Assembly: GCA_002778195.1 (NCBI GenBank)
Contig: PCDI01000004.1
Span: forward strand, 692,074-756,073
Reading direction: 5' to 3'
DNA: 64,000 nucleotides
Source: Raffaelea ambrosiae
Taxonomy: Eukaryota; Ascomycota; Sordariomycetes; Ophiostomatales; Ophiostomataceae
This document shows, piece by piece, positions 56,744 through 64,000 of this stretch. The translations under genes and the position numbers were made by a program. The notes under the pieces are model-generated. The model was not told the origin of the DNA and made no database searches. It saw only the letters and a list, made by a program, of their open reading frames with translations. The first letter of the stretch is position 1. Each line of letters begins with the position of its first letter.

Positions 56744-57688
56744 CTACACCGTATCCCAGGCCTTCTGGTTGGTCCACCCGCCAAACTTGGTCTGGATCTT
56801 CATGCTCTCGAGAACCCGGCTCTTGATGTCCTTGTCGTTGATGTCGAGGCCGAGGAAGGCGCCGTGCGTGCTGGTAAAGTCGTGGTGCTTGAGCACATCC
56901 CACATGGCAAAGACCTCCTCGCCCGACAGCGGAATCATGTTGGGAATGCTCCACATAAAGGCAAAGGAGTTGAGCCCCGGTGGACGGCTGCGCGGCTTGC
57001 CGGCTGCGTCTGTGGCCCAGCTGCCCATGCCGGCGGGCGTCGTCACCAGCGTGTCGGCAATTAGCAGGTGGCCGTCAAACAGAAGAACCTGGCTACCAGG
57101 GAAGTGGCCCCCGAGGCGGATGGCAAGAGCCCCCGTGGACTGGCCGTCCTCCAGCGCGATCTCGTGCACCGGCTCGCCCCCGGCTTCGAGAAAGACCTGC
57201 CGCGGCGACGACTGCACGACCCACTCGCGGTCCTCGGCGCGCAGGTACACGGGGCAGTCAAAGGCAGCGGCCCACTCGACGTGCGACGAGAAGTAGTGCG
57301 GATGCGAGATGACGATGGCGCGCAACCCCCCCAGCGCCTTGATGTGGGCAACGGTGGCGGCGTCCAGCAGGGTCAGGCAGTCCCAGAGGATGTTGCCCAC
57401 GGGGGTGCGCACGAGGATGGCGCGCTGCCCAATGGCCAGCTTGGGCTCGGAGTGGATGCTGATGAGGCGGTCGTCGCCGCCGGAGGACGGGCTGAAGACG
57501 TTGCGGTGGCGGCGGCGGGCCTCGGCCATGGTGGTGAAGGACTGGCCCAGCGGAGGCGTGAACTGGCGCGGGTCATCGCAGATGAAGCAGGTAGTGAGCT
57601 TGGAGCGGTCGGTCTCGGGGAACTGGGTACCGCAGGCCGTGCAGACGAGAAGGCTGTCTGTGGCTTTGGGGTCGTAGGCGGCAGCCAT
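56744..57688 (-). CDS. metallo-beta-lactamase-fold hydrolase
   Basis: A single exon of 314 residues on the minus strand. Near the N-terminus a C-T-A-C and C-F-I-C pair may bind a structural zinc. The fold's metal site is visible as S-H-P-H-Y-F-S-S-H (first His cluster, about residue 137) and a later G-G-H-F-P-G-S and D-G-H-L-L-I-A-D-T stretch giving the third His/Asp ligands. The first motif departs from the classical H-X-H-X-D-H, as in a fungal group annotated only as MBL-fold proteins. The substrate is unknown; hydrolysis of a thioester or lactone is possible but only a guess. It is divergent from the karyopherin gene, with 721 bases between starts. Confidence 0.82.
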   Translation of the reverse strand: MAAAYDPKATDSLLVCTACGTQFPETDRSKLTTCFICDDPRQFTPPLGQSFTTMAEARRRHRNVFSPSSGGDDRLISIHSEPKLAIGQRAILVRTPVGNILWDCLTLLDAATVAHIKALGGLRAIVISHPHYFSSHVEWAAAFDCPVYLRAEDREWVVQSSPRQVFLEAGGEPVHEIALEDGQSTGALAIRLGGHFPGSQVLLFDGHLLIADTLVTTPAGMGSWATDAAGKPRSRPPGLNSFAFMWSIPNMIPLSGEEVFAMWDVLKHHDFTSTHGAFLGLDINDKDIKSRVLESMKIQTKFGGWTNQKAWDTV

Positions 57689-58409
57689 GGTGGATGTCGT
57701 CTTAGTCGTGATGCGTTTTCAAGCCGAAATTGGTGATGGGATCATCCGCAGATGAACCAAGTTGGGATGTGTTCGTCACAGGTGTCCTGAAATGCAATAT
57801 GGCGAAGACAGGCGGCACAGACAGCGACCAAGCAGATACCCGGTCTTGTCTTCTGTTCCGGGAGGAATTTGTCGTGATATTGTGCACTTTGTCTTCTTCT
57901 TCTACAACTTCACTTCTTCACTTTCATTCATAACAACATCAACACAATCAATCCACACAACTGGCACAGATTTATGAAGGGTACAAAAAAAAAGTCAGCA
58001 AGAGAAGAGATAGAGATCTCTAGATCGCTCGGTCGGGATCGGCCGGACGCCTCTCCCACTCTTCAAGGTATCAGCTCCAAAGAAACAAGCGATTGCCGAC
58101 CCCCATTCTCCTCTTGCTGCCCGTCTTGCCCCCCCATTTCCAGGCCTTATCGCGATAAGAGCTCGTACCTGAGACCCGTCGCGCCTGCACACGCGAACTC
58201 GCCAACTCGCCAACTACCCCGCCAAACAGGCCTGTGTGGGCTGGCCAACAATTTTGGTGCCAACCAAACCAGACAACCATCGCCGCCACCAAGACCCTGC
58301 TCCCGTTTCAACGCTCCCAACAACAAAGAGAGCCGCGTCCGGCCCCTCCTTTTCGCCAGATTATGCCTATTTCAGACGCACTTCTCAGCTCCCTACACAG
58401 CTGCTCACC
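57689..58409. promoter_or_regulatory. divergent promoter region, MBL-fold gene / karyopherin gene
   Basis: 721 bases between the two start codons with a CT/CA-rich leader in front of the karyopherin gene. No strong regulatory motif was recognised. Confidence 0.45.
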
Positions 58410-61400
58410 ATGAATTTCGCAATCGAGGTGCCCGGCGAGGCGGTGCCGCTCAACCTGCCCGACCTCTGCAAAGCTCTGCAAGCCGGCAACTCAAGCGACC
58501 ACAACCAGAGACAGGCAGCCTCGCAGCAGCTCGACGAGTGGCAGTCGCACCGGAACTTCTTTTCGTCTCTCCAGGTGTGTTGGGCTCCTTTCTGAGGTAG
58601 CCATAGGTCCTGCAGGACGTGCTTTGACTAACTGTCGGCCCTCTTCCCCCAGTCCATCTTCCTCGACAATACCCTCCCCTACCAAGTCCGCTTCCTCGCC
58701 GTCATCCTCCTCAAGAACGGCATCGACCGCAACTGGCGCAGCGCAGCGCATCTCAAGGGTGGCCTGCACCCAGAAGAGAAGGCCCTGATCCGGTCGCGCC
58801 TGTTCCAGGGCTCCGTCAACGAGGAGGACCGTTCGCTCGCTCTCCACAACGCCCTGGCCGCGGCCAAGGTTGTCCGCATCGACTACCCCCAAGAGTGGCC
58901 CGAAGCGCTGCCCGACCTCATCACGCTCCTGCGCAATGTCAAGGACACCAGCCCCGCTCAGCTCAGCGGCGCGCTGCTGGTGCTGCTGCGCGTCATCAAG
59001 GAGCTGGGCAGCGCCCGCCTGCGGCGCTCCCAGACGGCTCTCCAGCACATCGCCGAAGAGCTGTTCTACCTGCTGGGCGAGATCTACACCGCCAACACCA
59101 CGCTCTGGCTGGACTATCTCGTCCGGGGACGCGGCGGCAGCGACGAGGACGCCGTCGACTATGCCATGACCAACAGCCTGACCGCGCTCAAGGTGCTGCG
59201 CGCGCTGATGATCAGCGGCTTTGAAAACCCACACCGAAGCAAGCTGGTGCAAGAGTTCTGGGCGCTCTCGCAGACCCAGTTCGACCAGTTCCTCGGCTAT
59301 GTCAGCCACGACTCCGTCGTGCCGGCCCCCTACCAGGACACCATCGGCCAACACCTGATGAAGTTCACCAAGATCCACATCGACATGTGCGACGTCCACC
59401 CGGCCAGCTTTGCCGCCCTGCCCAACTCGGTCGCCCTGGTGCGCGCGTACTGGGGCCTCGTCGCGAGCTTTGCAGACGTGTTTCAGAAATCGGGCGGGCT
59501 CAAACAGACGACAGACGCGGGCGGCGGCGGCGGCGGCGAGTCGAAATCCAAGCTGGAAGGCCCGCTGCTCGAGCGCTTGGCTCTCAAGGGCCTGCTGCTG
59601 CTCAAGAGCTGCATCCAGATCATCACACAACCCCTGCAGACCTTCAAATACAAAAGCGCCGAAACACAAAAAGAGCAGGCGGCCGGCGTGCAAATCATCA
59701 AGACAGAGCTCTTCACCACCGAGTTCCTGCTGCAGATCGTCGACGTGATCATCACCAAGCTGTTCATCTTCCGCCAGTCCGACCTGGAGGCCTGGGAAGA
59801 AGACCCCGAAGAGTGGGAGGCCCAGGAGAGCGCCACGGGAGCCGCCTGGGAGTGGCAGGTGCGGCCGTGTGCCGAGAGGGTGTTCTTGAGCCTGCTGATC
59901 CACAACAAGCAGCTGCTGGCGCCGCCGCTGCTGGCCTACTTCCAGCGCGCCATGGGCGACGACACCGACCTGCTGACCAAGGAGGCCGTCTACACCGCCA
60001 TGGCCAACTCGGCCATCGCCATCGACAAGGCGTTTGACTACAACGCCTTTCTGACCACCACGCTCGTCAAGGACGCCCAGGTCCAGGGCCCCATGGCCAA
60101 GATCCTGCGGCGCCGCGTCGCCATCGTGCTCGGCTCGTGGGCCTTTTACGAGCTGCCCGAGGAGTCCTTGAAGCTCGAGTTCTCCATCTACACCCACCTG
60201 CTCAACAAGAACGACCCGTCCAATGACGAGGTCGTGCGCCTGACGGCGGCTCGTCGCCTCAAAGCCACGGTCGACGACTTCCAGTTCCGCGCCCATCTGT
60301 TTGAGCCGTACGCCGCCGACGTGTTTGCCTCACTCATCGGCCTGCTCGAGGAGGTGGAGAGCGACGACACCAAGCTGGCCGTGCTCGAGACCATGCGGGT
60401 CTTCATCGAGCGCATGGAGACCATCGCCGCGCGCTTCAGCGACGGCGTCGTCTCCGCGCTGCCCGCCATCTGGGCATCCGCCGGCGAGGATACGTACATG
60501 ATCAAGCAGGCCGTGCTGACCATCTTGTCGACGCTCGTCATGTCCCTGGGCGCCGCCTCCCAACGGTACCACGCCCTTATCCTGCCCCTCATTTCCGACG
60601 CCATGAACCCGGCATCGAGCACACACCAGTTCCTGCATTTGGAGGCTGCCGAGCTGTGGTCCAGCATCATGAACCAGTCGGCGGCACCGCTCGACGGCGC
60701 CCTGGTGGACCTCATGCCCGCCATTTTCGGCGTTCTCGACTACGACATGCAGCTGTCCACCTGCCTGCAAATCGTCGACGCCTACATCGTGCTGGCGCCC
60801 GAGGCCGCACTGTCGGACCGCTTCCGCCAGGGCGTCCTCACCGGCCTGGCCGGCGCCATGGAGTCCAAGAAGTGGGAGGTTGTTAAGGCCGCCGCCACCA
60901 GTGTCCAGAACATGATCCGCGCCGCGCAGCTGCTGGGCGGCTCGGACGGCGTGTCGTACGTGCTGCAGGACATGCAGGCGATCGGCCTGCTGCCGCGCAT
61001 CCTCGAGCGGCTGCACGGAGCCTGGGAGGCGCACCAGACGACGGGCCCGAAAGCCAAGACGAGCCCGATCAAGACGACCACCGAGGTGGAGTACCTGATC
61101 ATCCTGGCACGGATCGCACTGGCCGACCCAGGCCTGTTTGCCAAGATCATTGGCGACAACACTCTCGTTTCGGTGCTTTCCTGGCTGGCCAGCGAGTGGT
61201 TCGCTAGCATCGACAACATGGGCAACCCGGAGCACCAGAAGGTCTCGTGTCTGGCGCTGACGCGGCTGATCGAGCTGCCCGACCTGCAGTCGCTCGTGCT
61301 CGGCACTCTGTTGCAGGACTACCTGGCCATGTGGACGAGCGCCGTCGCCGACGCCCAGAGCGGCGACGCCACGCAGCCGGACTATTACGTGTGGGCGGAC

Positions 61401-61628
61401 GGCCCGCCGCCGACTGAGTTTGGCACGCCGCTGACGGCGGCCCAGGGCGTGTTTGCAGCCAAGGACCCCCTGCACACGGAGACGACGTATGCGTTTATTC
61501 TATTGCGCCTGCAAGATCTGGTGACCCGGGCCGGCGGCGAGCAGGCGTTCGAGGCGAACTGGGCCGTGAACGTGGACCAGGACGTACTGGCAGGGTTCCG
61601 ACGATTGTCGCAGCCGCGAACAGAGTGA
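58410..61628 (+). CDS. kap120: importin-beta family nuclear transport receptor (Kap120/importin-11 type)
   Basis: Two exons, 58410-58574 and 58653-61628, encode 1046 residues. The N-terminus contains the importin-beta N-terminal (Ran-binding) region: the first exon has the helix pair around R-Q-A-A-S-Q-Q-L-D-E-W, and exon 2 begins S-I-F-L-D-N, then V-R-F-L-A-V-I-L-L-K-N-G-I and N-W-R. The rest is an all-helical HEAT-repeat solenoid. Length and the K-N-G-I-x-x-x-W-R signature point to the importin-11/Kap120 branch, which imports ribosome-assembly factors such as Rpf1 and ubiquitin-conjugating enzymes. A Gly-rich insert (A-G-G-G-G-G-G) lies near residue 340. Intron position is fixed by CAG|GTGTGT and CCCCCAG|TCC in phase 0. 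Confidence 0.9.
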
Positions 61629-62977
61629 AAGACATGGGGGGGCAGACCAGACGTGACCGGACTTCTTCCCTCTTCTTTTTCTTGTTTTGGGGGGGGGGAA
61701 TGATTGTAGTTATCAAGAAATTTACGAACATCATGGATGGACAATAATGGTAGCCAAAAAAAAGGCCAATTCAAAAAGCGAGCGATTCCAGGAAGGCAAT
61801 GTAAAGAACTCGATGTATGCACCGTGAAGGACGAGGAAATAATAATGAAAAAAAAAAATAACAAGCAACGGAGTGGTATCATACAGCTACGTGGTGGCGA
61901 GTATGTGGCACAAATTCGAAAACCGCATAATAGATGCGTTGTTCGGGTTGGGGGTCGAGTTATTCTTAGCGAGTGTCCCAGTGCATAGTTAATGCGCTGT
62001 GACTCACGTCACGCAAATCGATCTGCCCGTAGAGACCTTGCTTTCGGAACCTGCCAACGCAAAAAAACTTACTAAGCCTTCCGAAAGCACTTGTAAGTTC
62101 GCTTGAATAGGCAGTGTACCCCCGCCCGAGCACCCGCCGTTGCCCGTTGTGGTCGACCCCTTGTGAGCCCTTGTGGTCCCTTGTGGTCCAACAGGTCCCT
62201 TGAGGTCACCTGCCGACTGCCTGATTCTGGTCGCCTCCACCTCCCTTCGATTGGTCCACTGAAGGGCGCTTTCCGTGATTTCTCCGCCCGTCCTGGGTCT
62301 CTGGCCCGTTACTGGTCCCTCCATAAGCCTTCACGTTCGCTCTTTCCCCAAACACCCTCTGGCGTGCTCCTTCCTGACGTCTTCTCTTTGGGTCTCCCCT
62401 GGTTGGATCTTACCGGCCTTGTTCTCTCTCTCTCTCTTGCGTGCCTCTATATAAACAAACATCGCCAGAAATTTCGTGGCATCACGGCATCCAGCCAACC
62501 AAAAAAAAAAAAAATTTCCACCACCTTCCCTTTGAGTCCCCGTTATCGATCGATCTACTCCGTACCGCCGGCAGTGTGTGTGTCTCGCCCGCTAGGAAGA
62601 CCATTTTATCTCTTTTCGCTCGTCATCGACTCCACTTCGCGCAGTCCCACCCACCGATCTCGCCGCCCAAAAGCCAGCAACCACCACCACCACCTAGTCC
62701 TCTGCCGAGCTCACCTTCTTTATCTTGTTCCTGCACACGTTCACAAACGAACCCCGAGGCAGCCTTTCTACGTCAACCGCCGACACGCCCTCCTTTCAAC
62801 CTCGCTGTGTTCGGACGCAAACCAAAAGCAACGAAACACCCAGCAGTCCTACCAGCAAGCCCTCCCCGGCGAGTCTCTCCTACCGAACGCTCTACGCCTC
62901 GGCTGCGAACCTCTTCTTGCGTCTCCCTTCCCCTTCTGCCACGCACGGCCATATAGACGACGCCCACGACTGCCACC
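61629..62977. other. intergenic: karyopherin 3' flank and UBC8 promoter/leader
   Basis: About 1.35 kb. A (CCCTTGTGGT)-like tandem repeat lies at 62141-62205. From about 62400 to 62977 the plus strand is C/T- and later CA-rich, a typical leader. No other gene is seen. Confidence 0.55.
62141..62205 (+). repeat. short tandem repeat, CCCTTGTGGT-like units
   Basis: Imperfect repeats of about 10-11 bases (CCGTTGTGGT, CCCTTGTGAG, CCCTTGTGGT twice, then a CCCTTGAGGT variant after a short gap) in the upstream region of UBC8, about 0.8 kb before its ATG. Confidence 0.7.
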
Positions 62978-64000
62978 ATGAGTAGCCCACGCCGCCGGAT
63001 CGAGACAGATGTGAGTGTAGCCGGACCCTGCGTTCTACGGAGACGGGCGGGAAGGACGATGAAGTGTTGCCCGGCCTCATGTGGCTGGTTCCATGTTTTG
63101 CTAACCATTTCTGCTCTCGCCGTACAGGTCATGAAGTCAGTCGTCGCCTCCTCTCCTCCCCCCCAAATGCTCCGGCCAAGAGCGTCTCTCCCCACGACCA
63201 TTCCTCCCCGCTGCTCCCCCTTCCGCGTTCCGAGACAGCGTCACTGACAGGGTTTCTTTAGGATGTACGAATTTCCGCCTCCCTGGCTTCACAAAAGCCA
63301 AGCCCCGGGCGTTCCCTCACTCACCTTCCTCTTCGAGCAGGCTGGCCTGCCTGTCTGCCAGACACGACACACAGACTAACCGAGTTCCCCCATATACTCT
63401 AGGCTCATGAGCGATTATGAGGTCACGCTGGTCAACGACAACAGTGAGTTGCTTCTTCCCCTCCTGTGCCTCTCGTGTTCCACGTCTGTTCCGTTTGCTA
63501 ATGTTTGTCCGCTAACCTCGTACAGTGTAAGCTCGCTTGCCCGTTTGCCCGTTTGCCTGTCTGCCCGTCTGCCCCCCCCTCCCCTCTGCTCTCCTCCCGG
63601 AGTTCCCCATCCATTCCTGCTACGACCATGCGGCCCAATTTGAATCAGAGGCCGTGTGCCAAGCCCACGCAACGCGCAACGCCAGCCAACCATCCAGAAC
63701 GAGGACTGACATATTGGGCACCCACAACAAACAGGCAGGAATTTTATGTGCGTTTCAAGGGCCCTACCGAGAGTGAGTTGTCCACCGGCGGTCTTTGTGT
63801 GTATTTGCGACGGAACTGGGCACAAATAATTATGGGAGGGGAGGGAAAATCCTGCTGCTCAGTTGTAGAAAGTGCTAACAGCCATGAAAGCCCCCTTCGA
63901 GGGCGGTCTCTGGAAGGTCCACGTCGAGCTGCCTGACCAGTACCCGTACAAGTCGCCGAGCATCGGTTTTGTGAACCGCATTTTCCACCCCAACATTGAC
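62978..64000 (+). CDS. ubc8: ubiquitin-conjugating enzyme E2 (Ubc8/UBE2H type), 5' part with microexons
   Basis: Partial at the window edge. Exons: 62978-63010, 63128-63135 (8 nt), 63262-63264 (3 nt), 63403-63443, 63526 (1 nt), 63735-63772 and 63891 onward. This is the only splice combination I found that yields the conserved Ubc8 sequence: M-S-S-P-R-R-R-I-E-T-D, V-M-K-M, L-M-S-D-Y-E-V, N-D-N-M-Q-E-F-Y-V and P-F-E-G-G, then K-V-H-V-E-L-P-D-Q-Y-P and N-R-I-F-H-P-N-I-D. Every intron has a GT donor and an AG acceptor, and most have a CTAAC/CTGAC branch site. The total is in phase to the last base of the window. The catalytic cysteine lies beyond the edge. Ubc8 conjugates ubiquitin to histones in vitro and serves the GID ligase that degrades fructose-1,6-bisphosphatase in yeast. 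Confidence 0.9.

Noticed and set aside
63881..63890. Alternative acceptor at 63880 in UBC8, adding T-M-K-A before P-F-E-G-G
   Set aside because: It is in frame but overlaps the GCTAAC branch site at 63874-63879, too close for splicing, and would insert residues absent from the conserved family sequence.

Overview
This window is nuclear DNA of a filamentous ascomycete (Pezizomycotina, most likely a Sordariomycete). Genes have short GT-AG introns with CTAAC/CTGAC-type branch sites, GC-ending codons and T-rich or poly-T intergenic DNA. Marker genes include a NoxA-type NADPH oxidase, a class I myosin with a C-terminal SH3 domain, and a Zn2Cys6 regulator. The genus cannot be fixed from sequence reading alone. 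The window opens inside a cis-prenyltransferase gene and closes inside UBC8. I joined the exons by hand from splice signals and reading phase; coordinates should be good to about 1 base.

Layout: 3-347 cis-prenyltransferase C-terminus (+); 1524-4518 ING/PHD-finger protein (+); 8687-10852 F-box/leucine-rich-repeat protein (+); 11737-14841 V-ATPase subunit a (+); 17536-19023 UDP-N-acetylglucosamine pyrophosphorylase (+); 19684-20295 Mpv17/Sym1 protein (-); 24226-26296 NoxA (-). These are ordinary housekeeping or developmental genes separated by long, mostly empty intergenic stretches.

From 29622 to 43140 lies a compact catabolic cluster: UNC93-like transporter (-), acetamidase-type amidase (+), LamB/YcsF protein (-), a 1263-residue biotin-dependent urea-carboxylase-like enzyme (+) and a Zn2Cys6 regulator (-). 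Two divergent pairs share promoter regions of about 0.9-1.0 kb, and the convergent ends are about 210-250 bp apart. The pairing of LamB/YcsF with a fused biotin carboxylase-KipA-KipI-biotin carrier protein resembles the Aspergillus nidulans lactam-utilisation (lam) locus and is a single-protein version of bacterial pxp/acc gene neighbourhoods. I read it as a lactam/amide nitrogen-scavenging island and the most interesting functional system here. A But2-domain secreted protein follows at 43870-44493.

The right side holds class I myosin (49413-53350, +), a Pfa4-type DHHC palmitoyltransferase (54000-55673, -), a metallo-beta-lactamase-fold protein (56744-57688, -), a Kap120/importin-11-type karyopherin (58410-61628, +) and the 5' part of UBC8 (62978 to the edge, +). 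The UBC8 gene is remarkable: the conserved protein is recovered only if the transcript includes an 8-nt exon, a 3-nt microexon and a single-nucleotide exon.

I recognised no tRNA, rRNA, CRISPR array or intact transposon. Two short stretches (about 15.2-15.7 kb and 47.3-47.7 kb) look like decayed gene remnants.
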